Shown here: positions 52,155 through 60,741 of the stretch, in pieces | Position numbering within the stretch: position 1 is the stretch's first letter | Layout: each line of letters begins with the position of its first letter | Source of the DNA: Cupriavidus oxalaticus | GTDB taxonomy: Bacteria; Pseudomonadota; Gammaproteobacteria; Burkholderiales; Burkholderiaceae | Direction: 5' to 3' | Assembly: GCF_016894385.1 (NCBI RefSeq) | Contig: NZ_CP069811.1 | Location: 1,402,501-1,466,500, forward strand | DNA: 64,000 bases | Position numbers and translations under genes: made by a program | The notes under the pieces: generated by a model | The model's input: only the letters and a program-made list of their open reading frames with translations | Told to the model about the DNA's origin: nothing | Database searches by the model: none

Positions 52155-54760
52155 GATGGATCAGCCGGTGGACATCATCAACGCCACCATTGATGCCCTG
52201 GTCCTGCATCAAGTCGAACTGCCGGCGTTTTCCACTCTGGACAACATTGCCGAGCAGATACACGCCCGCACGCAGACCGCCCTATTTGGACGCGTCGCAA
52301 GGCGCTTGTCGGATGAGGAACGGCAACGGCTGGACCGGCTCCTCACCCGGGAATTCACCAACCGCCTGACCGCCTACAACAACATCAAACGCCACGCGCG
52401 CCGTCCCTCACGCAAGCATCTCAACCTACTGATTGAACACCTGACCTTACTGGACGGTCTTGGTGATTTCTCTCGCGCCATTGCAGGCGTGCCAGCCTCG
52501 AAGCTGCGCTCTCTGGCTAGCCAGGCCATGAGCCTGGACGCGGCCAATCTAAGGGAAATCCTGCCTGAGAAGCGCTACACGCTGATCGTCGCCTTGCTCA
52601 ATCACATGCGCGTGCGCACCCGCGACGATCTCGCGGAGATGTTCATCCGTCGCATGGGTGCCATCCACAAGCGGGCGCGCGACGAGATGGAGCGCATCCA
52701 GTCTCGTCAGCGCGCGCAGATGGAGAAGCTGGTCACCTTGCTCGATGGCGTAGTCGATATTGTCGCCGATGGGCAGGACGACGCGCTGATCGGCCGGCAG
52801 GTGCGCCGCTTCCTCGCGCCGTCCGGCGACCTGGAGCCGCTGCGCGAGAGCTGCGCCGAGGTGCGGGCCTTCAGCGGCAATAACTACCTGCCGCTGCTAT
52901 GGCGGCATTTCCGCGCGCACCGCTCCGTGATGCTGCGCCTGGCACAGGTTCTCGAATGGGAGTCGACCAGCCAGTCGCGCACGCTGCTGGCGGCGCTTGC
53001 GGTGGTGCTGGACAATGAATCCCTGCATCGCGAATGGCTCGCCGCCGACGTCGATGTCAGCTTTGCCTCGGAACGCTGGCGCAAGCTGGTGCGCCGCCCC
53101 CACGACCAGGGCGCCCCCACCAACCGGCGCTACCTGGAACTGTGCGTGCTCTCGCATATGGTCAACGAACTACGCTCGGGTGACCTGTGCGTGGTGGGAT
53201 CCGACGCCTTCGCTGACTACCGGGCGCACCTGCTGCCCTGGCGGGAATGCGAACGGCGCCTGCCCGAATACTGCGCCAAGCTGGACATGCCGGCCAACGC
53301 GCAGGACTTCGTGGCGCATCTACGCCAGTGGCTGACCGACACGGCACGCACGCTGGACGCCAGCTTTCCCGACAAGCGCCAGCACATCACCATCGGCCAG
53401 GACGGCGAACCCGTGCTCAAGCGGACAATCGCCAGAGAGATACCGGCTAGCGCGGTGGCCCTGCAACAGGCGCTGATCCGGCGCATGCCCACGCGCAACC
53501 TGCTGGATGTGCTGGCCAACATCGAGCATTGGACCCACTTCACGCGGCACTTTGGTCCGCTCTCCGGCAGCGACCCCAAGATCCGCCATGCGGCCGAGCG
53601 CTACCTGCTGACCATCTTCGCCATGGGCTGCAACCTGGGCCCCACCCAGGCCGCCCGCCATATGGGGGATCGGGTCACGCCGCACATGATGTCGTTCGTC
53701 AACCGCCGGCATCTGAGTCTGGCGCGGCTCGAAACCGCGCAGCGGGAATTGATCGAGCTATATCTGCGGCTCGACCTGCCCAAGCACTGGGGGGATGGCA
53801 AGACCGTCGCGGCTGACGGCACCCAGTACGACTTCTACGATAACAACCTGCTGGCCGGCTACCACTTCCGCTACCGGAAGATGGGCGCGGTGGCCTACCG
53901 GCACGTGGCCGACAACTACATCGCGGTGTTCCGGCATTTCATTCCGCCCGGCGTGTGGGAAGCCATCTACGTGATCGAGGGTCTGCTCAAGGCCGGCTTG
54001 AGTGTTGAGGCCGATACCGTACACGCCGACACCCAGGGCCAGTCGGCAGCGGTGTTCGCCTTCAACCCATCTGCTCGGTATCAACCTGATGCCGCGGATC
54101 CGCAACTGGCAGGATCTGAAGCTCTACCGCGCCGATGCCAATGCGAAATACAAGCACATCGACCGCCTGTTCTCTGACACGGTGGACTGGGACCTGATTG
54201 CCTTCCACTGGCAGGACCTGATGCAGGTCGCGTTGTCGATCCAGGCCGGGACGATCTCGTCGCCGCTGCTGCTGCGCCGGTTCGGCTCGGAAAGCCGCCG
54301 CAATCGCCTGTTTCTGGCCGCGCAAGAACTCGGCAAGGTCGTGCGCACGGCGTTCCTGCTCGAATGGATCGGGAGCCGCGAGCTACGGCAGGAGATCACC
54401 GCTAGCACCAACAAGATCGAGTCTTACAATGGCTTTGCCAAATGGTTCTCGTTCGGCGGTGACGTACTGGCCGAGAACGACCCCGAGGAACAACAGAAAC
54501 GCCTGCGATACAATGACCTGATCGCCTCGGCGGTGATTTTGCAGAACACCGCCGACATGATGCAGGCCTTGCGAGCGATGGTGAAGGAAGGCATCGCGGT
54601 CAACGTGGCCGATATCGAATTTCTGAGCCCCTATCTGACCAGCAACATCAAACGCTTCGGTGACTATAAGCTGCACCTAGAAAGGGGGCCGGAGGCCTGG
54701 ATTCGCGACAGCCTCTTCGCCGGACCCGCTCATTCAGTTCGCAAGCCCCGCCATGCCTGA
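52155..54760 (+). pseudogene. Tn3-family transposase gene, main part right of IS66, frameshifted
   Basis: MDQPVDIINATIDALVLHQV onward is a long Tn3 transposase body (VAADGTQYDFYDNNLL, VEADTVHADTQGQSAAVFAF). Near 54064 one extra A (TTCAACCCATC where TTCACCCATC keeps the frame) shifts the gene; the rest, THLLGINLMPRIRNWQDLKL to ASTNKIESYNGFAKWF and LRYNDLIASAVILQN, is in the next frame to 54760. Catalytic residues are present in both pieces. It is inactivated by the IS66 insertion, this single-base insertion and loss of the extreme N-terminus. Confidence 0.88.
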
Positions 54761-55097
54761 CATCGACACCCCTTACGGCAAGGTTGACGCCGAAGCCCTG
54801 CAGGCGCTGCAGGAAGCTTTCGATACCTTTGCCATCTTGCGCGTGCTCGATCAGCTGGATGCCATCCGTGCGCGCTGCTGTGACCCGGCGGGCTTGCAAG
54901 ATGATCTCCTGCGCCTGCATGGCATGGCCCACACCGTCATCAACGGCGCCGCGCTGTCCTGTTCGACCACTGGCCCGACCCTCGTGGACCAGGCCGACGC
55001 CATCGTTGAGGAACTGGACGACTGGATTCTACTGTTCAGGCAGGCTGTGCAAGTGTTACGGCAGTTGGAGTCACTTCGTCCTGGCGACGAACGCTGA
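54753..55097 (+). CDS. small protein coupled to the Tn3 transposase gene
   Basis: 114 residues beginning MPDIDTPYGKVDAEALQALQ, mostly helical with regular leucines (LRVLDQLDAIRARC; LVDQADAIVEELDDWILLF). It starts 8 bp before the transposase stop, so it was translated by coupling. No known domain that I can name. I believe similar ORFs accompany some Tn3-family transposases, but cannot verify. The frame is intact, though its transposase partner is not. Confidence 0.65.
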   Translation: MPDIDTPYGKVDAEALQALQEAFDTFAILRVLDQLDAIRARCCDPAGLQDDLLRLHGMAHTVINGAALSCSTTGPTLVDQADAIVEELDDWILLFRQAVQVLRQLESLRPGDER

Positions 55098-55238
55098 TCC
55101 AGCGCGTCCTCAGCCCTCGGTCGCATCAGCCGGCGGCTCAGAGAACCCTCAAGGCCCGGGAGTAGCCAAACATCAGCATCCATCCGCGGTGAGGGCGCGG
55201 CCAGCCAGCCACGCCAACGCGGATAAGCGGAGAGCAAG

Positions 55239-55763
55239 TCAGCCGCCGCTAGCACTTGCCCTCTCTGGGCGATCGATTTTTCTCTCGAGTTTCAGATAGG
55301 CATCGGCGGCAACCAGGCCAAACACGATATGTGCCAGAAAGCTCAAGGCCCCGCGCGCTTCGGCAAACCAAGGGAAAAACTGAGTCATGCCATAGAAATT
55401 TACCCAGTACACAGCGACGCCGAACACCGCACCTGCGAGCGATGCCATGCCGACGCTCGAATCAAACCTGAACGGTGCCATGATCATGGCCATGATCAGG
55501 CCAAGCGCGACGGACAGTGCAAAATGCACGGCTAGCGCCGCAAGCATGACGCCAGCGCTGGGCGCGGCCTGTGACAGAACATCGGGCCCCATCACGATTG
55601 CAGCGATCATCCGCGGCGGTCCCCACGGGCTCTCGCCCATCAGCCACAGCGCGCCAATCTCGACGACCAGAAAGACAACCCCGCCGACTACGCCAGCGAT
55701 AGCTGCGGCCCGCCAATCCGGCATCCGCCGAGTGAAGTGGTGTGAATGCATATGAACTTCCAT
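55239..55763 (-). CDS. multi-pass inner-membrane protein of unknown function
   Basis: 174 residues from the ATG after AGGAGG. A His-rich N-terminus (MEVHMHSHHFTRR) is followed by four likely transmembrane segments: AAIAGVVGGVVFLVVEIGAL, MLAALAVHFALSVALGLIM, ASLAGAVFGVAVYWVNF and ALSFLAHIVFGLVAADAYL. A charged cytosolic tail ends it. No recognised family. It lies right of the Tn3 remnant and is not part of it by strand. Function unknown. Confidence 0.72.
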   Translation of the reverse strand: MEVHMHSHHFTRRMPDWRAAAIAGVVGGVVFLVVEIGALWLMGESPWGPPRMIAAIVMGPDVLSQAAPSAGVMLAALAVHFALSVALGLIMAMIMAPFRFDSSVGMASLAGAVFGVAVYWVNFYGMTQFFPWFAEARGALSFLAHIVFGLVAADAYLKLERKIDRPERASASGG

Positions 55764-55874
55764 CACGTCCTCCTGTTGACGCGGTCTCATCAGGCCGCCT
55801 ACAAGTGAATACATAGGAATTCGACCATCTCGTCTTACGGCCCGCTCACCGCTTAGCCAGCAAACCTGGCAGTG

Positions 55875-56084
55875 TCATTGAGCAGAGAAGTGCCGGCTCT
55901 TCTTTGGCTCGATCTCGATGCCATGGATCATCAGCACCGCGTCTTCCGCCATAGCCATATGTACGCCTGCGGCAATCGCTGCACCGCGAGATGGATAAAT
56001 AACGCGAGTTCTACTCAGATCGTCGGTCTCTACCGCCCAACGTGATTCTTCGGTCAATATGACCCGAACTTCTGTGACTAGCAT
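55875..56084 (-). CDS. small conserved protein (DUF2188-like)
   Basis: 69 residues, MLVTEVRVILTEESRWAVET onward. The pattern of an N-terminal strand, a residue run like SRGAAIAAGVHMAMAED and a C-terminal IEIEPKK resembles short stress-associated DUF2188-type proteins; this is only a pattern match. ATG at 56084 follows GAGG; an upstream in-frame GTG at 56093 is also possible. Soluble, no signal. Confidence 0.55.
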   Translation of the reverse strand: MLVTEVRVILTEESRWAVETDDLSRTRVIYPSRGAAIAAGVHMAMAEDAVLMIHGIEIEPKKSRHFSAQ

Positions 56085-56093
56085 ATTGTTCAC

Positions 56094-56517
56094 CTCTTCG
56101 TAAGGACATGTTTCTAATGTTCTAGTTGGATCATGCCGATTCCGGTGTCAGGCGACCTCCTACTTTCGCGAATGGCGATAGCAAAAGGGCCCTTAGCGAC
56201 GCTTTCAAACCTCAAAGGTGAATCGCTGCCAGTGAGATTGCTGCGATCGGGAAGCCATAAGCTGGGCGTCCACAACTTATTGCTGGCGGCCGCCGAGAGT
56301 CGCTTCGGGAACGCTACCGCTGGAAACTGGTGTCTGAGCGACATCAATCGGAGCTACACGGGGAACAGGAGTCGTGCCTTTGCCTCGGTCATCGGCTGGA
56401 AGCTGCGGACCACATCAGCGTACGGCACACGGGCAACCAAAGTGTGTTGACTATGCTTTAGGCAGGATTCGATTCACCGGGTTCGAGGCATCTTGCCTAT
56501 TCAAATAGGGGCATACC
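56094..56517. other. intergenic region before the aconitase-family gene
   Basis: About 420 bp. A 105-codon frame exists on the plus strand (56133-56450) but its composition and lack of a ribosome site do not support a gene. It presumably holds the promoter of the gene at 56518. Nothing else recognised. Confidence 0.4.
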
Positions 56518-58452
56518 ATGGGAAGGAATGTCGCCCAGAAGCTTATCGACGCCCATCTTCTCGAAGGTGACACGCGGCCGGGTAAGGAGATAGCACTCCG
56601 TATCGACCAGACTCTCACCCAAGACGCGACTGGGACATTGGTCATGCTGGAACTGGAGGGGATGCAGCTGGATCGCGTCAAGACCGAGCTTTCGGTCCAG
56701 TACGTGGATCACAATCTGTTGCAAGAGGATTTCAGGAACCCGGACGATCATCTGTTCCTCTACACCGCCTGCAGGCGCTTCGGGATCTGGTACAGCCGCG
56801 CTGGCAACGGCGTCAGCCATCCCACTCACATGCAGTACTTCGGCTGTCCCGGCAAGACACTAGTCGGCTCGGATAGCCATACGTGCGCTGCGGGCTCGCT
56901 AGGCATGTTGGCGTTCGGCGCTGGCGGCATTGAAGTCGCCATGGCCATGGCAGGTGAGCCCTTTTTTCTGAAGATGCCGGAGATCTGGGGCATCACGTTG
57001 ATCGGCGAGTTGCCTTCCTGGGTTAGCGCCAAGGACGTGATTCTTGAGATGCTGCGTCGATATGGCGTCAATGGTGGTACGGACCGCATTATTGAGTACC
57101 GTGGGCCAGGCCTGATTAAGCTGTCGGCCATGGACCGCCACGTGATTGCCAACATGGGGGCCGAGCTCGGCGCGACCACGAGCGTATTTCCCGCTGATGA
57201 GGTAGTGCGGCGTTTTCTGGCGGCCCACGCTCGCGAAACCGATTTCGCCAACTTGCTGGCGGACGAGAATTGCCAGTATGACCTCGAGGACCAGATTGAC
57301 CTGTCGTTGCTCGAGCCGTTGATCGCCAGACCTTGCAGCCCGGGCGACGTTGTTCCGGTGCGAGAGGTGGCTGGCGAGGAGATCTATCAGTCCTATATCG
57401 GGTCCTCGGCCAATCCAGGCTATCGAGACTTTGCAATCGCGGCGCAAATAGTCCGGGGGCGCATGGTTGCACCGCATGTTTCTTTCGACGTGAATCCGAC
57501 CTCCCGCGGCCTGTTGGAGGCGTTGGTACGCGACGGTCACATTGGACACTTGCTGCACGCGGGAGCGCGCTTGCACCAGGCCGGCTGTAACGGCTGCATC
57601 GGCATGGGCCAAGCGCCCGCGACCGGGAAGAACAGCCTGCGCACCGTGCCGCGCAACTTCCCTGGCCGCTCAGGTACCCGAGACGATCTCGTGTGGTTAT
57701 GCAGTCCGGAGACGGCCGCAGCCTCGGCCCTGGCTGGACGCATCACAGATCCGCGCGAGTTGGAGATGGACTACCCGGATATCGCCGAGCCTGGCGATTC
57801 AGTGATCGACTGGCAGAATTTCGTGGCGCCGCTGCTCCCTGAGCAGGCGCGCGCGGAGACCTTGGTGAAGGGTCCGAACATTCTTTCGTTGCCTGACTTT
57901 GAGCCGCTTCCGGGGCAGATCAGGCTGCCACTGCTGCTTAAGGTCGGCGACGACATTTCCACGGATGACATCATGCCGGCGGGCGCCGCCGTGCTCCCCT
58001 ATCGGAGCAACATTCCTGCCATCAGCGAGTTTGTCTACGAACCAATCGACAAGTCTTATGTGACGCGCGCAAGGGCAGCTGGCGATCACGCGATCGTTGG
58101 CGGGCTGAACTACGGCCAGGGCTCGAGTCGCGAACACGCGGCAATCGCACCCCGGTATCTTGGACTGCGAATGGTAATCGCCAGGGGCTTTGCCCGCATC
58201 CACTGGCAGAACCTGGTCAACTTTGGGATCCTTCCGTTAAGGTTTGGCGATGCGGCTGATTACGACAGACTTGCGCTAGGCGACGTGCTCGTGCTCGAGC
58301 ACCTAGATACGGCTCTTGCCACGGGAACCGAGATCGAGGCCAGCATCGCCAACCGCGGCGAGTGCCTGCTATTGACTCATGGTCTCTCGCCACGTCAGGT
58401 GGCAATACTACGCGCGGGAGGGCTGATCAATTGGCTGCGTGAGCGGAGCTGA
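56518..58452 (+). CDS. aconitase-family hydro-lyase (short, single-polypeptide type)
   Basis: 644 residues, the length of the shorter Aquifex/Geobacter-type aconitate hydratases rather than AcnA (about 890). The catalytic domains (VGSDSHTCAAGSLG, GCNGCIGMGQAPATG, SPETAAASALAG) are followed after about residue 450 by the swivel domain (DDISTDDIMPAGAAVLPYR, GLNYGQGSSREHAA). Two cluster cysteines lie in GCNGC. Where classical aconitases have GSCTNSS this reads GSSANPGYRD, so the third iron-sulfur ligand must come from elsewhere or the cluster differs. Could act on citrate, homocitrate or another tricarboxylate. Stands alone, no TCA neighbours. Confidence 0.83.
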   Translation: MGRNVAQKLIDAHLLEGDTRPGKEIALRIDQTLTQDATGTLVMLELEGMQLDRVKTELSVQYVDHNLLQEDFRNPDDHLFLYTACRRFGIWYSRAGNGVSHPTHMQYFGCPGKTLVGSDSHTCAAGSLGMLAFGAGGIEVAMAMAGEPFFLKMPEIWGITLIGELPSWVSAKDVILEMLRRYGVNGGTDRIIEYRGPGLIKLSAMDRHVIANMGAELGATTSVFPADEVVRRFLAAHARETDFANLLADENCQYDLEDQIDLSLLEPLIARPCSPGDVVPVREVAGEEIYQSYIGSSANPGYRDFAIAAQIVRGRMVAPHVSFDVNPTSRGLLEALVRDGHIGHLLHAGARLHQAGCNGCIGMGQAPATGKNSLRTVPRNFPGRSGTRDDLVWLCSPETAAASALAGRITDPRELEMDYPDIAEPGDSVIDWQNFVAPLLPEQARAETLVKGPNILSLPDFEPLPGQIRLPLLLKVGDDISTDDIMPAGAAVLPYRSNIPAISEFVYEPIDKSYVTRARAAGDHAIVGGLNYGQGSSREHAAIAPRYLGLRMVIARGFARIHWQNLVNFGILPLRFGDAADYDRLALGDVLVLEHLDTALATGTEIEASIANRGECLLLTHGLSPRQVAILRAGGLINWLRERS

Positions 58453-58680
58453 GCACAGCCGAACTAGCCTGCCATCCAAATGCGGCCACTGGCAGGGGCG
58501 ACCGTTGAGCAGATTGACGCTTTCGACCCCAGTCGTTTTCCCCCGATATGCGCGAGGCACAACCGACGTGGAAACCGGGATGTCGCGATCCGGCCGAGCA
58601 AATGCAACTAAGACGTTCCTGCTGAGAAAGCATCAGCGGAAGCAAACGCCGACACCCTCTCACCGCACTGAGCCCTATGC

Positions 58681-58878
58681 TCAGCGGTCTCTGCTGATCG
58701 CCTCCAGAAGTTGTCGGCCTTTCCCGGTCACCTGGATCTGACTCTGGCGTGGCGTCGCAGCTTCGAAACGGACCAACCGGCGTTCGACAAGGGCGCCAAT
58801 GTCAAAGGGGTCCAGTTCACAGGAAGCCTCCGCGTCATTCAGTACCATCAGGGCTGCAATCTCGTGGGGACTTAGCAT
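58681..58878 (-). CDS. small conserved hypothetical, winged-helix-like
   Basis: 65 residues from the ATG seven bases after GGAG: MLSPHEIAALMVLNDAEASC with DPFDIGALVERRLV and RQSQIQVTGKGRQLLEAI, the helix-helix-wing pattern of small MarR-like regulators or transposition by-products. No firm family. An earlier ATG (58941) adds 21 residues without a ribosome site. Confidence 0.55.
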   Translation of the reverse strand: MLSPHEIAALMVLNDAEASCELDPFDIGALVERRLVRFEAATPRQSQIQVTGKGRQLLEAISRDR

Positions 58879-59316
58879 CTTTTGTCTCCGGCAGAATTTG
58901 ACGGACCAAGCCTGGTACGCAGCACCAGCCTTTCTTGACATCTGCCTGACACTATAGAAGACGATGCTGCGAAAGGAGCCGCAAGATTCCGGGATACTTG
59001 CGCTCCATCAAGGTGGAGACGCCACTTTATGCTCCGCGCGCAACCCAAATGTGGAGGAATCAGGCCTGCCACAGCCAAAGGGAAAAGAAAGAAGGGAAAG
59101 GGCCCGCTCACGCGCTAAAGATCAGGCACCTGCGAAAACGCACAGCAGTAAGTAGCTCGCGACGTTCTCTCACTGATGTTGTACACGCCAATTTTAGCCG
59201 CCTGGCTCGGGCTGATCGACAAGCTGGTTCGCGCGCACCAGATGCGTTGTACCAGTCAAACGAAACTATGAAGCACCGCGTTGACTCCTTTGGGCGCAAT
59301 TCAATCACGCGATGGA
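58879..59316. other. intergenic region left of phaZ
   Basis: About 440 bp. A plus-strand frame at 58998-59411 runs antisense into phaZ and looks like chance. No hairpin terminator of note. I see nothing else. Confidence 0.35.
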
Positions 59317-60537
59317 CTAGCCAACCAACCAATCGTGAACTGCCGGATAGACTTCCGCGCGCCAGTTGGGTCCGCCAAATAGGCCATAGTGATCGCAACC
59401 TGCGATGGTGATACGGCGCCGGCGCTCCCCCGGGACGCCCACGCATAAATCCTGGGCGGCGTGGGTGTGTCCGACTCCCGAAATCGTGTCGCGGCTCCCT
59501 TCTATAGTTAGCAAGCGGGTCTCGCATAGCTGACCGGGGCGTACCAAGCGCCCTGCCACGCGCCACATGCCTCTGGGTAGCAGCGTTTGCTGAAATACAA
59601 CGCGGACAGTATCGAGGATGAACTCCGCCGGCATGTCGAGCATGGCGCCATTGTGTGCGATCGATCGTTCGGCGTCGCATGCTGCCTGCGTGTCACTGCC
59701 TCCCAGGCTCCGCATGTATTCGCACAGGAGGAAAAGCTGCCGCTCCGGTTGCGCCATGATCAGGGAGGGGTACTGCAGGAAACCCGGATAGATTCGACGA
59801 CCCGCCCCCCGGTATCCCGCGGGTACAACGTGGGTACCTAGTGCGTCGAGCCAGCTCAGAGGCAGGCTTCGCGCCATGCCGGTAAGTGGAGTTGGATTGG
59901 AGCGTGGATCAATGGGCCCACCGAGCAATACCAAGGAGCGCGGCTCAGGGTAGTTTGAGTCAACTAGGAGAGCGATCGCGGCAATGGCTGGTACGGTCGC
60001 CTGGCAGATGGCCAACACATCCAGCCCCTGGGGATTCAACTTCACTATGAAGTCCTGCAACGTCAGCACCACATCCTCCAGGTAGAAATCTCCCGCTGTA
60101 GTAGGGATGTCCCTGGCATCCACCCATTCGGAGACATAGACGTCCGCATACGGCAGTAACGATTGCACCACTTCACGCAACTGCATGGCGTGGTGGCCGG
60201 CCAGCGGCGCGCAGAGCAGGACGCGGCGTGCCGACTTGCTAGTTCTGTCCCGCATACAAGAAAAGCTGCGCAACCGGCAGAATTCGGTCTCCGCCACCAC
60301 CGACTCTTCTACCGGCATTTTCCGACCATCGAACTCAACCTGCTCAATGTCAAACGCCGGCGGACCAAGTGCCTTGATGGCTTGCTGGAAGAGCCCATAG
60401 CAATGCCTAAATTGCTGGGATTTCGAGGCCTCTGCCAGCTGCAGCATTCCGCGAAACGGCATCGATCCAATCCATTCGCCCCATAGGGCAAGCGGGTTGA
60501 ACAGGGCCCGCTGGGAACGCTGCCGCTCTAATTCCAT
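59317..60537 (-). CDS. phaZ: intracellular polyhydroxyalkanoate depolymerase (PhaZ)
   Basis: 406 residues, close to the 419 of the Cupriavidus enzyme. Intracellular PHB depolymerases use a cysteine nucleophile; here it is C178 in LAICQATVPA, with the aspartate in EGSRDTISG and the histidine in GCDHYGLFGGPNW. No signal peptide, so it acts on granules in the cytosol. It mobilises stored polymer to hydroxy acids/oligomers. Divergent from the phaC gene at 60742 across 204 bp. Confidence 0.9.
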   Translation of the reverse strand: MELERQRSQRALFNPLALWGEWIGSMPFRGMLQLAEASKSQQFRHCYGLFQQAIKALGPPAFDIEQVEFDGRKMPVEESVVAETEFCRLRSFSCMRDRTSKSARRVLLCAPLAGHHAMQLREVVQSLLPYADVYVSEWVDARDIPTTAGDFYLEDVVLTLQDFIVKLNPQGLDVLAICQATVPAIAAIALLVDSNYPEPRSLVLLGGPIDPRSNPTPLTGMARSLPLSWLDALGTHVVPAGYRGAGRRIYPGFLQYPSLIMAQPERQLFLLCEYMRSLGGSDTQAACDAERSIAHNGAMLDMPAEFILDTVRVVFQQTLLPRGMWRVAGRLVRPGQLCETRLLTIEGSRDTISGVGHTHAAQDLCVGVPGERRRRITIAGCDHYGLFGGPNWRAEVYPAVHDWLVG

Positions 60538-60741
60538 GGGTTATCCTTCGCCAAACGAGGCAAGGTGCTGACCGAACATTTATAACTAAGGTTAGCTTAC
60601 GTACGCCTCAGCTCCGCATAACCTTCATCGCCAGCAACTCGGGCAATTCCGCCAAGGTGGTTTGCATTCGGGAATGCGTCCTTTCCTGGCCCATGCGGTT
60701 GCACTTTTAGTGCGCGTGTACACATTGTCGGGAGACCCGTC

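Noticed and set aside
56133..56450. 105-codon plus-strand frame before the aconitase-family gene
   Set aside because: No ribosome site, no domain, an overlapping antisense frame of similar quality, and unnatural composition.
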